A stretch of DNA of 64,000 bases from contig JAFKFV010000010.1 in the NCBI GenBank assembly GCA_017307955.1, forward strand, positions 124,001 to 188,000, read 5' to 3'. The notes beneath the pieces were generated by a model that worked only from the letters and a program-made list of their open reading frames with translations, was not told where the DNA came from and ran no database searches. Of this stretch, positions 19,283-27,029 are shown one piece after another. The stretch comes from Allobosea sp. GTDB lineage: Bacteria > Pseudomonadota > Alphaproteobacteria > Rhizobiales > Kaistiaceae. Position numbers and translations under genes: made by a program. The number at the start of each line of letters is the position of its first letter. The first letter of the stretch is position 1.

Positions 19283-20320
19283 ATGAACATGCGCGCTTCC
19301 GATACGAGGCGACTGAAGAGGTCCGGCATCGACCTGACGGTGCTCGGCCTCGGCACCGCGCCGCTCGGCGGCCTCTACGCTCCGGTTCCGACATCCGATG
19401 CCCGCGGCGCGATCGCCGCCGCCTGGGACCGCGGCATCCGCTATTTCGACACCGCGCCGATGTACGGGCTCGGCCGCAGCGAGCATCTCGCGGGCGAATT
19501 CCTGCGCGATCAGCAGCAGGACAGCTTCCGCATCAGCACCAAGGTCGGGCGGCTGATGAGCTTCGACCGGCCCGGCCGGACGCTGCCGCCGGAGCCGCCG
19601 AAGAACGAGTTCGATTCGGGCTGGCACAACGGCCTGCCGTTCCGCGAGGTGTTCGACTACACCTATGATGCGATCCTGCGCTCCTATGACGACAGCCGCC
19701 AGCGCACCGGTCTCGGCCGGCTCGACATCCTGTTCGTCCACGATATCGGCCGCGTCACTCATGGCGAGCGGCATGACCATCACTGGGGCCAGCTCACCAC
19801 CGGCGGCGGCTTCCGCGCGCTGATGGAGCTCAAGGCAGCCGGGCTCATCGCCGGCTTCGGCCTCGGCGTGAACGAGTGGGAAGTCATCCGCGACGCCATG
19901 CAGGAGGCCGATCTCGACGTCTCGATGCTCGCCGGCCGCTTCTCGCTGCTCGACGATTCCTCGGTCGAGACCTTCCTGCCGCTCGCCCGCAAGCATGAGG
20001 TCGACCTCGTGATCGCCGGCGTCTTCAATTCCGGCATCCTCGCCTCCACCTCGGGCCGCAAGAAGTTCAACTATGTCGACGCGCCGGCCGAGGTGATCGC
20101 CAAGGCGGAGAAGCTCGGCGAAGTCTGCGCCCGGTTCGGCGTGCCGCTGCCGGCCGCCGCCGTGCAGTATCCGCTGCGCCACCCGGCGGCGACGGTGGTC
20201 GCGGTCGGCGCCAAGACGGCGGCGCAGATCAACACGACGGTCGACTGGTTCGAGACGCCGATTCCGGACGAGCTCTGGGCCGCGCTCGAGGCCGAGGGCC
20301 TGATCCCGCGATTTGCCTGA
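19283..20320 (+). CDS. Aldo/keto reductase (L-fucose/D-threo-aldose dehydrogenase-like)
   Basis: 345 residues (ATG 19283; ATG 19289 is an alternative, MNMRAS). Catalytic tetrad in DTAPMYGLGRSEHLAG (Asp, Tyr), STKVGRLM (Lys) and LFVHDIG (His); GRFSLLDDSS and VAVGAKTAAQI complete the cofactor pocket. It shares the same block order as the AKR at 2847-3905 (GSAPLG/GTAPLG, VFNSGILA), so the two are paralogues. Located between iron-ADH and a lactonase-like amidohydrolase, which fits a first-step aldose-to-lactone dehydrogenase. Confidence 0.9.
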   Translation: MNMRASDTRRLKRSGIDLTVLGLGTAPLGGLYAPVPTSDARGAIAAAWDRGIRYFDTAPMYGLGRSEHLAGEFLRDQQQDSFRISTKVGRLMSFDRPGRTLPPEPPKNEFDSGWHNGLPFREVFDYTYDAILRSYDDSRQRTGLGRLDILFVHDIGRVTHGERHDHHWGQLTTGGGFRALMELKAAGLIAGFGLGVNEWEVIRDAMQEADLDVSMLAGRFSLLDDSSVETFLPLARKHEVDLVIAGVFNSGILASTSGRKKFNYVDAPAEVIAKAEKLGEVCARFGVPLPAAAVQYPLRHPAATVVAVGAKTAAQINTTVDWFETPIPDELWAALEAEGLIPRFA

Positions 20321-20357
20321 TCAGGCGGCTCGCTCACGTCGCCAGCACAGGGGCATC

Positions 20358-21191
20358 ATGCTCGACAGCCACCAGCACTTCTGGAAAGTCTCGCGCGGCG
20401 ACTACCGGTGGATGGGCGCGCATGTCGCGCCCCTCCTGCGCGATTTCGGGCCGGGCGATCTGGCGCCGATCCTCAGCCGCAACGGCGTCTACCGGACGAT
20501 CCTCGTCCAGGCGGCGGAGACCGAGGCGGAGACGGATTTCCTGCTCGAGCTCGCCGCGACGACCGACTATGTCGCGGGCGTCGTCGGCTGGCTCGACCTC
20601 GACGCCAAGGACTTCCCGGAGAAGCTGGCGCGCTACCGGTCCAATCCGGCCTTTGTCGGCCTCAGGCCAATGCTGCAGTGCCAGGACGATGATGCCTTCA
20701 TCCTGCGGCCGCGCGTGCTGGAGCATCTCCAGCTCGTCGCCGAGGAGGGCATTGCGTTCGACATCCTCTCCTTCACGCGCCACCTGCCGCATGTCCTGAA
20801 GGCGCTCGACCGCGTGCCGTCGCTGAAGGCGGTGGTCGACCATCTCTCGAAGCCGGAGATCGCCGCGGGGACGCTGGATCCCTGGCGCGATCTCATCGAG
20901 GAGGTCGCCGGCTTCCCCAATGTTCACTGCAAGATATCCGGCATGGTCACCGAGGCCTCGGCCAACTGGTCGGTCGACGACTTCCGCCCTTATGTCGACC
21001 ATGTCTTCGCCTGCTTCGGCGAAGACCGGCTGATGTTCGGCAGCAACTGGCCGGTGGCGACGCTCGCCGGCAGCTACGAGCAGGTGCTGAACCTGTCGCG
21101 CACGCTGGTCGGCCCCTATGTCGGCCGCGACGGGGCCGCCAAGATCTTCGAGCACAACGCGGCGCGCTTCTACCGCGTCCCGGTCAACTGA
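20358..21191 (+). CDS. Amidohydrolase family protein, L-fuconolactonase-like
   Basis: 277 residues from the ATG at 20358. The opening MLDSHQHFWKVSRGDYRWM is characteristic of the amidohydrolase-2 sugar lactonases (L-fuconolactonase, L-rhamnono-lactonase), and VVGWLDLDAKDF, VVDHLSKPEI, NVHCKISGMVTEA and LMFGSNWPVA follow in order. Enzymes of this group hydrolyse a sugar lactone to the acid. 37 bp after the AKR, which would make the lactone. No sugar-acid dehydratase or aldolase is present in the window. Confidence 0.9.
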   Translation: MLDSHQHFWKVSRGDYRWMGAHVAPLLRDFGPGDLAPILSRNGVYRTILVQAAETEAETDFLLELAATTDYVAGVVGWLDLDAKDFPEKLARYRSNPAFVGLRPMLQCQDDDAFILRPRVLEHLQLVAEEGIAFDILSFTRHLPHVLKALDRVPSLKAVVDHLSKPEIAAGTLDPWRDLIEEVAGFPNVHCKISGMVTEASANWSVDDFRPYVDHVFACFGEDRLMFGSNWPVATLAGSYEQVLNLSRTLVGPYVGRDGAAKIFEHNAARFYRVPVN

Positions 21192-21263
21192 GCCTGCCGG
21201 TTCCGTCGGCTCGGACAAGCTGGTAAAGCGCAACGGGTACGACCGCGACAGGAGTCGTCCCGC

Positions 21264-22079
21264 ATGTCCGAGGCTCTTCCCAAGGCCGAAGCCGAAATCG
21301 ACGCGCCGGCCACGGGCGGGCCGGTGGGCTCGCCGCTCATCGTCTTCCTCCGCCAGCAGCTGGCGCGCCGCGCCGGCGGCGTTCTCTATCGCGAGCTGGC
21401 GCATGCGCTGCGTCAGGCGGTAACCGAGGACATCCTGTCGGCGGGCGACGTCCTTCCCGGCGAGCGCGATCTCGCCGAGGCGATCGACATCTCGCGCACC
21501 TCGGTGCGCAATGCGATCGAGAGCCTCGTCAATGACGGCGTGCTGATCCGCCGGCACGGCGCCCGCACCGCCGTCGCCGATCGTGTCGAGAAGCCCCTCT
21601 CCGCCCTCACCTCCTTCTCCGAGGACATGCGCTCGCGCGGCATCGAGCCGGGCATGATCTGGATCTCCAAGGAAGTGGCGACCGCCTCGCCGGCCGAGAT
21701 CATGGCGCTCGACCTCTCGGTTGGCGCGCGGGTCTGCCGGCTGAAGCGGCTGCGCACCGGCGACGGCAAGCCGATGGCGATCGAGCATGCCGTCGTCCCG
21801 GCCGAGGTCCTCCCAGATCCCGAGGCGGTCGAGGGCTCGCTCTACGAGGTACTGACGCGGCTCGACCGCCGGCCGGTGCGGGCGCTGCAGCGCCTCCGCG
21901 CGGCGATCGCCAGCCCGGAGGACAGCACCCTCCTCCATCTCGACCCCGGCGCTCCGCTGCTCGTCGCCGAACGGCGCTGCTTCACCCGCGACGGCGCTCC
22001 CATCGAATTCACGCGGACACTCTATTGCGGCACGCGCTACGACTTCCTCGTCGAGCTGCGCGCGCAAGACAGCGAATGA
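21264..22079 (+). CDS. GntR family transcriptional regulator with UTRA domain (HutC subfamily)
   Basis: 271 residues. N-terminal winged helix at about 35-110 (LYRELAHALRQAV, LPGERDLAEAIDISRTSVRNAI, DGVLIRRHGARTAV) and a C-terminal UTRA effector domain (LTSFSEDMRSRGIEPGMIW, PMAIEHAVVP, GAPLLVAERRCFTRDGAPIEF). UTRA regulators commonly sense phosphosugars. It precedes a NanE-NanK fusion and a sugar ABC transporter on the same strand, so it is the likely local repressor of ManNAc/GlcNAc-type use; candidate binding repeats lie between. Confidence 0.92.
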   Translation: MSEALPKAEAEIDAPATGGPVGSPLIVFLRQQLARRAGGVLYRELAHALRQAVTEDILSAGDVLPGERDLAEAIDISRTSVRNAIESLVNDGVLIRRHGARTAVADRVEKPLSALTSFSEDMRSRGIEPGMIWISKEVATASPAEIMALDLSVGARVCRLKRLRTGDGKPMAIEHAVVPAEVLPDPEAVEGSLYEVLTRLDRRPVRALQRLRAAIASPEDSTLLHLDPGAPLLVAERRCFTRDGAPIEFTRTLYCGTRYDFLVELRAQDSE

Positions 22080-22123
22080 CACCTGTGGAATACCAGATGG
22101 GCCGATCCAGCGATTTCTGAAGA

Positions 22124-22142
22124 GACTGGTTGCTGACTGGTT
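22124..22142. promoter_or_regulatory. Direct repeat GACTGGTT x2 upstream of nanE-nanK
   Basis: Two exact copies of GACTGGTT at 22124-22131 and 22135-22142, an 11-bp period (one helical turn), within the 112-bp gap between the UTRA regulator and the fusion gene. A TGG-N4-CCA element is also present at about 22086-22095. A GntR binding site is possible; only the repeats are seen. Confidence 0.35.
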
Positions 22143-22191
22143 CTTTCCTCGCTAGGCTCTCTCGCAGATCGTTCCTGCTGAGAGCCCGTTC

Positions 22192-23730
22192 GTGCACGCT
22201 CTACTCCGGCGCTTCGCCTCCTCGCTCGTCGTCTCCTGCCAGCCGGTTCCGGGCGGGCCGCTCGATCAACCCGAAAGCGTGGTCGGCTTCGCGCTCGCGG
22301 CGCTGGCGAGCGGCGCCCGGGGCCTGCGCATCGAGGGCGTCGCCAATCTCCAGGCGGTGCGCGCGGCGACCGACGCGCCGATCATCGGCCTCATCAAGCG
22401 CGACATGGACACGTCGCCGGTCCGCATCACGCCGCTGATCGAGGATGTCGACGCGCTGGCCGATGCCGGCGCCGATATCATCGCCTTCGACGGCACCGAC
22501 CGCATCCGCCCCGTCGAGGCGGCGGCGCTCTGCGCAAGGGTGCATGCCAGGGGCCGGCTCGCGATGGCCGACATCTCGACGCTCGCGGAGGCGCAGGCGG
22601 CCATCGCCTATGGCGCCGACATCGTCGGCACGACCATGTCCGGCTATACCGGCGGGCCGGAGCCGACGGAACCCGATTTCGCGCTGCTGGCGGCCTGCGT
22701 GCGGCTCGGCCATCCCGTCATCGCCGAGGGGCGCATCCGCATTCCCGAGCAGGCGGCCGAGGCGATCCGGCTCGGCGCGCATGGCGTCGTCGTCGGATCG
22801 GCGATCACCCGGCCGGAACACATCACGACGTGGTTCGCCGAGGCCATCGAGACGGTGCGCTCTTCGGCTGGCGGCAAGCCGACCCTCGCCTTCGATATCG
22901 GCGGGACCAAGCTTCTGGTCGCTCTGGTCGACGAGGACCGCGTGCTCGCGACCCGCGAGGAGCCGACGCCGCGCGGCGCCGATGCCGAGGCCTGGTGCGA
23001 CCGCGTCGCGGCGCTGGCCGAGGCGTTCAAGGGCGATTTCGACGCCGCCGGCGGCTGCGTCACCGGCGTCGTGCAGCAAGGGCGCTGGACCGCGCTCAAC
23101 CCCGAGACGCTTCCGATTCCGCCGGGCTTCGCGCTCGGCGAGGGCCTCACACGCCGGCTCGGCGTCGAGGTCGCGCTCTATAACGACGCGCAGGCCGCGG
23201 CCTGGGGCGAATACCGGTTCGGCGCCGGCGCCGGGGCCGATCTCGTCTTTCTTACCGTCTCGACCGGGATCGGCGGCGGCGTGGTCCTGGATGGACGGCT
23301 GCGGACGGGGAAATCCGGCATCGCCGGCAGCGCCGGCCTGACTCGGCTGATCGGCCGCGACGGCCGCGGCGCCCTGCTCGAGAGCGCGGCCAGCGGCCCG
23401 GCCTTCGCGGCCGAAGCATCGGAAGCGGGGATCGGCAGCGACGCCATCGCCGTCTTCGCCGCCGCCGAGGCCGGTGATCCGCACGCCGCGGCGATCATCG
23501 ACCGTTCGGCGGCGCTGGTCGCGACGGCGATCGAGAACATCAACTGGCTGTTCGACCCGGACGTCTTCGTCCTCGGCGGCGGCATCGGCCTCGCGAAGGG
23601 CTATCGCGAGCGCATCGAACACCGGCTGGCGGAGCTACCGCCGTTGGCGAGACCCGTGCTCCGCGCCGCGGCGCTCGGGAAGAACGCAGGCGTGATCGGC
23701 GCGGCCGATCTCGCCCGTCACAAATCATAA
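22192..23730 (+). CDS. nanE-nanK: Fused N-acylmannosamine-6-phosphate 2-epimerase / ROK-family N-acylmannosamine kinase
   Basis: 512 residues from a GTG start. Residues 1-225 are a TIM-barrel NanE domain: LIKRDMDTSPVRITP holds the catalytic Lys69, ADIIAFDGTDR, MADISTLAEAQAA, ADIVGTTMSGYTGG, and HPVIAEGRI the Glu179. Residues 232-512 are a ROK sugar kinase domain: FDIGGTK (235-240 region) for ATP and NDAQAAAWGE with the catalytic Asp332; LGGGIGL near the end. The usual ROK zinc motif (EIGH followed by CxCGxxGCxE) is absent: residues 373-400 read AGSAGLTRLIGRDGRG without His or Cys. Together the domains would phosphorylate ManNAc and epimerise it to GlcNAc-6-P. Followed 17 bp later by its ABC transporter. 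Confidence 0.9.
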   Translation: MHALLRRFASSLVVSCQPVPGGPLDQPESVVGFALAALASGARGLRIEGVANLQAVRAATDAPIIGLIKRDMDTSPVRITPLIEDVDALADAGADIIAFDGTDRIRPVEAAALCARVHARGRLAMADISTLAEAQAAIAYGADIVGTTMSGYTGGPEPTEPDFALLAACVRLGHPVIAEGRIRIPEQAAEAIRLGAHGVVVGSAITRPEHITTWFAEAIETVRSSAGGKPTLAFDIGGTKLLVALVDEDRVLATREEPTPRGADAEAWCDRVAALAEAFKGDFDAAGGCVTGVVQQGRWTALNPETLPIPPGFALGEGLTRRLGVEVALYNDAQAAAWGEYRFGAGAGADLVFLTVSTGIGGGVVLDGRLRTGKSGIAGSAGLTRLIGRDGRGALLESAASGPAFAAEASEAGIGSDAIAVFAAAEAGDPHAAAIIDRSAALVATAIENINWLFDPDVFVLGGGIGLAKGYRERIEHRLAELPPLARPVLRAAALGKNAGVIGAADLARHKS

Positions 23731-23747
23731 TCCAGGGGAAGCATGTG

Positions 23748-25067
23748 ATGACGCGACTGAAGACACTTCTCGCAGGGGCGGCGATGCTCGCCGCCATGGG
23801 AATCTCCGCCGCCAAGGCGGAAGTGACGGTGCTCGGCTGGCCGGGCGGCCCGGAGGAGGCGGGCCTGCGCAAGGTGGCCGAGGCCTACAACGCCAAGGCG
23901 TCCGAGGCGGACAAGGTCAAGCTGATCTTCTTCAACCGCGACGGCTTCTTCGACAAGCTCGCGGCCGACCTCGCCGCCGGCACGACGGAATTCGACGTCA
24001 ACCTGCTCGCGACCTATGCGCTCGGCCGCTACGCCCCCTTCATGGAGCCGATCACGCTGCCGGCCGCCGCGAATGAGACCTTCCCCGAGAAGGTGCTCGC
24101 GACCATGCAGTATGACGGCAAGCAGTACGGCATCCCGACCGACCTCTCGCTGCACTTCATGTATTACCGCAGCGACCTGATCGAGAAGCTCCTCACGGAC
24201 GCCGACTGGAAGACGACCTATGGCGAGATCTCCGAGAAGTATCTCGGCAAGAAGCTCGAGCCGAAGGGTCCCGACCAGTGGACCTGGGAGGACTGGATGG
24301 CGACCGCCCTGTTCTTCACCAAGTCCATCAACAAGGACAGCCCGACCCGCTACGGCTCGGTGCTGCAGATGAAGAACCTGCTCTTCAACATGATGGTCTG
24401 GCATTCGGCGGCGCGCGCTGAGGGCGGCGACTGGATGGATGCCTCGGGCGCCATCACGGTCGACAGCCCGGCCTTCCGCACCGCGCTCGAGATGTACAAG
24501 ACCCTCTTCGACGACGGCGCCACGCCCAAGGACTCGACCAGCTACGAGTATGCCGAGGCCAATGCCGCCTTCGGTTCGGGCCAGGCCGCGACCATGCTGC
24601 AGTGGAACGCCGCCTTCGCCGACCTCGACAGCAAGGAAAAGACCCCGGCCGTCGCGGGCAAGATCGGCACCGTCGCCCCGCCGACCGGACCGGCCGGCCG
24701 CTTCACGCATATCCACGGCCTCGGCCTTGGCATCAACAAGGCCTCGACCCACAAGGAAGGGGCGGTGAAGTTCCTCGACTGGCTGGCGACGCCCGAGGCG
24801 ATGACGATCTATGCCAAGGCCGGCGGCTCGCCGGCCCTCAGCGACGCGGTCGTCGCCGGCATCGTCGCCGAACGGCCCGACCTCAAGAAGCTCGGCGAGT
24901 TCGCCGGCGCCTACGGCTTCGTCATGAATGGCGGCACGGCGGCCAAGGCGCTGCAGGTCTACGAGTTGCAGGCCAAGGAGTTCACCGCCTACTGGTCAGG
25001 CGAGAAGACGCTCGACGAGGCGCTGGCGGCGACTAAGAGCGGCATGGCCGAGCTGCTGAAGCAGTAA
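23748..25067 (+). CDS. Sugar ABC transporter extracellular solute-binding protein (family 1)
   Basis: 439 residues. ATG at 23748 is preferred, with AGGGGAA about 9 bp upstream; an ATG at 23743 is out of frame. Sec signal peptide TRLKTLLAGAAMLAAMGISAAKA, then EVTVLGWPGGPEEAGLRKVAEAYN, a MalE-type opening. KQYGIPTDLSLHFMYYRSDL and AEANAAFGSGQAATMLQWNAAF are typical ligand-cleft blocks. Given the fused NanE-NanK just upstream, N-acetylmannosamine or another amino sugar is the probable ligand (inference). Confidence 0.93.
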   Translation: MTRLKTLLAGAAMLAAMGISAAKAEVTVLGWPGGPEEAGLRKVAEAYNAKASEADKVKLIFFNRDGFFDKLAADLAAGTTEFDVNLLATYALGRYAPFMEPITLPAAANETFPEKVLATMQYDGKQYGIPTDLSLHFMYYRSDLIEKLLTDADWKTTYGEISEKYLGKKLEPKGPDQWTWEDWMATALFFTKSINKDSPTRYGSVLQMKNLLFNMMVWHSAARAEGGDWMDASGAITVDSPAFRTALEMYKTLFDDGATPKDSTSYEYAEANAAFGSGQAATMLQWNAAFADLDSKEKTPAVAGKIGTVAPPTGPAGRFTHIHGLGLGINKASTHKEGAVKFLDWLATPEAMTIYAKAGGSPALSDAVVAGIVAERPDLKKLGEFAGAYGFVMNGGTAAKALQVYELQAKEFTAYWSGEKTLDEALAATKSGMAELLKQ

Positions 25068-25087
25068 TCGGCACGCTTCGATCGATC

Positions 25088-25119
25088 TCCGGCGGCCGTG
25101 CTTCGGCGCGGCCGCCGGA
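25088..25119 (+). other. Intercistronic stem-loop after the binding-protein gene
   Basis: Perfect 11-bp GC stem (25088-25098 with 25109-25119) and a 10-nt loop containing TTCG, no T-run. Such hairpins between a binding-protein gene and its permeases usually stabilise the upstream message and lower downstream expression. Confidence 0.7.
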
Positions 25120-25189
25120 CACCTGCAAAGCACCGCCGGGCCGCGGCGGGCGCCCCACGCATTCACACGTCAATCGAGGACGCGCGCGC

Positions 25190-26062
25190 ATGGAGCGCCA
25201 GACCATCCTGCAGGGCCGGGTGCTGATCACGCCGCTGACGGCGTTCCTGATCGCCCTTCTCGGCTTCCCGCTCCTCCTCGATCTCCTCTATTCGGTGTCG
25301 CAGGTCGGGTTCGAGAACATCCGCGCCCCCGAGATTTCGGGGCTCGGCAATTATGCGAAGGCGCTGGCCGATCCCGAGTTCTGGGCGGCGGCGTGGTTCT
25401 CGCTCCGCTTCGGCCTCATCGTCGCGTCGATCCAGGTGGTCGCCGGGCTCGTGCTCGCGATCTTCCTCGCGCCGCTCTTCGCCGCGCGTCCCTGGCTGAT
25501 CGCCTTCCTGATGCTGCCGATGATGGTGGCGCCGGCGCTGGTCGGCCTCATGTACCGGCTGATCCTGCACGAATTCGTCGGCGTCGTGCCCTATTACCTG
25601 CTCGAATGGTATGGCGACTTCCCGGCCTTTCTCGGCCGGCAATGGGTGTTCACGACGCTCGTCGTGATCGAGACGCTGCAATGGACGCCGTTCGCGCTTC
25701 TGATCCTGCACTCGGCCTATGCGGCGATCTCGCCCGACGTCCGCGAGGCGGCGGCGCTCGACGGCGCGACGGGCCTGCGGCAGCTCGTCAGCATCGACCT
25801 GCCCTTAATGCTGCCGGCGATCGGGGTCACCGCCTTCATCCGCTTCATCGATAGTTTCCGCGTGTTCGACAATATCTACACGCTGGTCGGCTCGGGCGCC
25901 GGCGGCTCCACGACCTCGATGAGCATCTATATCTACCAGGCCTTCTTCAAGGTCGGCGATATCGGGCTGGCGGTGGCGGCCTCGATGCTGCTGCTCGCCG
26001 CGTCCTTCGTGGTGCTGTGGACCATCAACCGGTTGACCGCGCGGAGGGAGCCGGCACCATGA
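25190..26062 (+). CDS. Sugar ABC transporter permease (MalF/UgpA type)
   Basis: 290 residues, about six membrane helices. The EAA loop (REAAALDGATGLRQLVSIDLP) that docks the ATPase is at about residue 185. TPLTAFLIALLGFPLLLDLL is the first helix. 122 bp after the binding protein and overlapping the next permease by 4 bp. Pairs with the following permease as a heterodimer. Confidence 0.93.
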   Translation: MERQTILQGRVLITPLTAFLIALLGFPLLLDLLYSVSQVGFENIRAPEISGLGNYAKALADPEFWAAAWFSLRFGLIVASIQVVAGLVLAIFLAPLFAARPWLIAFLMLPMMVAPALVGLMYRLILHEFVGVVPYYLLEWYGDFPAFLGRQWVFTTLVVIETLQWTPFALLILHSAYAAISPDVREAAALDGATGLRQLVSIDLPLMLPAIGVTAFIRFIDSFRVFDNIYTLVGSGAGGSTTSMSIYIYQAFFKVGDIGLAVAASMLLLAASFVVLWTINRLTARREPAP

Positions 26063-26907
26063 ACCAGACGCTCTCCAGCCGCCCCGTCATGAGCGCGCTG
26101 CGCTGGCTCGTTTTCGCCGTCGCGGTCCTCGTGCTGAACTTCCCGGTGATCGCGACGCTCGTCACCTCGCTGAAGAGCGACGCCGAAATCTCGTCCAATG
26201 CCTCGCTGATCATCGAGCATCCGACGCTCGACAACTATGCCGCCATCTTCGCGATGGCCGACCGGTTCGACATCCTGCACTACCTGATGAACAGCCTTGT
26301 CGCGTCGCTGATCGGGTCAGTGCTGGCGATCGCCCTCGCCTTCCCGGCCGCCTATGCCATGGCGCGGTTCAAGACTGGACGGAGCTGGCTGCTGCCGCTC
26401 GCGGTCAATCTCCGCGCGGTGCCGCTCATCATCTTCGCCATCCCGATCTATCTCATGTACCAGCAGGTCGGCCTGCTCGACACGCGGCTCGGGCTCGCCT
26501 TCATCTTCGCTCTGGTTAACATCCCGCTCGTGCTGGTGCTCTTCACCTCGGCGATCGCCGAGCTGCCCTTCGAGATCGAAGAGGCGGCGCGGGTCGACGG
26601 AGCGAGCACGCTGCGGCTCATCTGGCATGTCGTGCTGCCGATGTCGCTCAATGTCGTCGCCGCCTCGTCGGTGCTCGCCTTCATCTATTCCTGGAACGAG
26701 TTCCTGTTCGGGCTGATGCTGACCACGAGCCGCGCCACGCCGATCTCGGTCGGCGCGTCGTTCTTCTTCGCGGCATCGGGCGGCGGCGTGCGCTGGGGCG
26801 TGGCGGCGGCCGTGATGATCCTCGCGACGCTGCCCCCGCTGCTGCTCGGGCTGCTCATGTACCGCCAGATCGGACGCTCGATGACGGCCGGCGCCGTCAA
26901 GGGCTGA
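26059..26907 (+). CDS. Sugar ABC transporter permease (MalG/UgpE type)
   Basis: 282 residues starting at ATG 26059 (ATGA overlap with the previous stop). EAA loop EIEEAARVDGASTLRLIWHV; SFLKSD-like opening VTSLKSDAEISSNASL is typical of MalG proteins. No ATP-binding subunit follows: the next gene is a glutaminase. The transporter must therefore borrow a MalK-type ATPase encoded elsewhere. Confidence 0.93.
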   Translation: MNQTLSSRPVMSALRWLVFAVAVLVLNFPVIATLVTSLKSDAEISSNASLIIEHPTLDNYAAIFAMADRFDILHYLMNSLVASLIGSVLAIALAFPAAYAMARFKTGRSWLLPLAVNLRAVPLIIFAIPIYLMYQQVGLLDTRLGLAFIFALVNIPLVLVLFTSAIAELPFEIEEAARVDGASTLRLIWHVVLPMSLNVVAASSVLAFIYSWNEFLFGLMLTTSRATPISVGASFFFAASGGGVRWGVAAAVMILATLPPLLLGLLMYRQIGRSMTAGAVKG

Positions 26908-26926
26908 CCGCGGCGCATGGCGCGCC

Positions 26927-26940
26927 AATTGCATGCAATT
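26927..26940. promoter_or_regulatory. Perfect 14-bp palindrome AATTGCATGCAATT upstream of the glutaminase operon
   Basis: Fully symmetric, AT-rich in a GC-rich background, 20 bp after the MalG-type stop and about 90 bp before the glutaminase start. A GGCGCC-containing hairpin follows at about 26951-26970. The palindrome may be an operator for the glutaminase/partner-switch operon; no -35/-10 pair was convincing. Confidence 0.45.
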
Positions 26941-27029
26941 CGATGAGGCCGGGCGCCTGAGGGCGCCGGACCGGAACACGCGGGCGTGGGGCCCGCAGTC
27001 CGGTCTGCAGGCGGCCGTCGGGGGACTGC

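Noticed and set aside
17956..19356. N-terminal extension of the FCD-GntR reading frame
   Set aside because: Lies antisense to the iron-ADH gene and has shadow-type composition; the winged-helix domain starts right after ATG 17955.
22192..23730. NanE-NanK fusion as a frameshift or assembly artefact
   Set aside because: Both domains are in one frame with a natural linker (SSAGGKPTLAF) and similar fused proteins are known.
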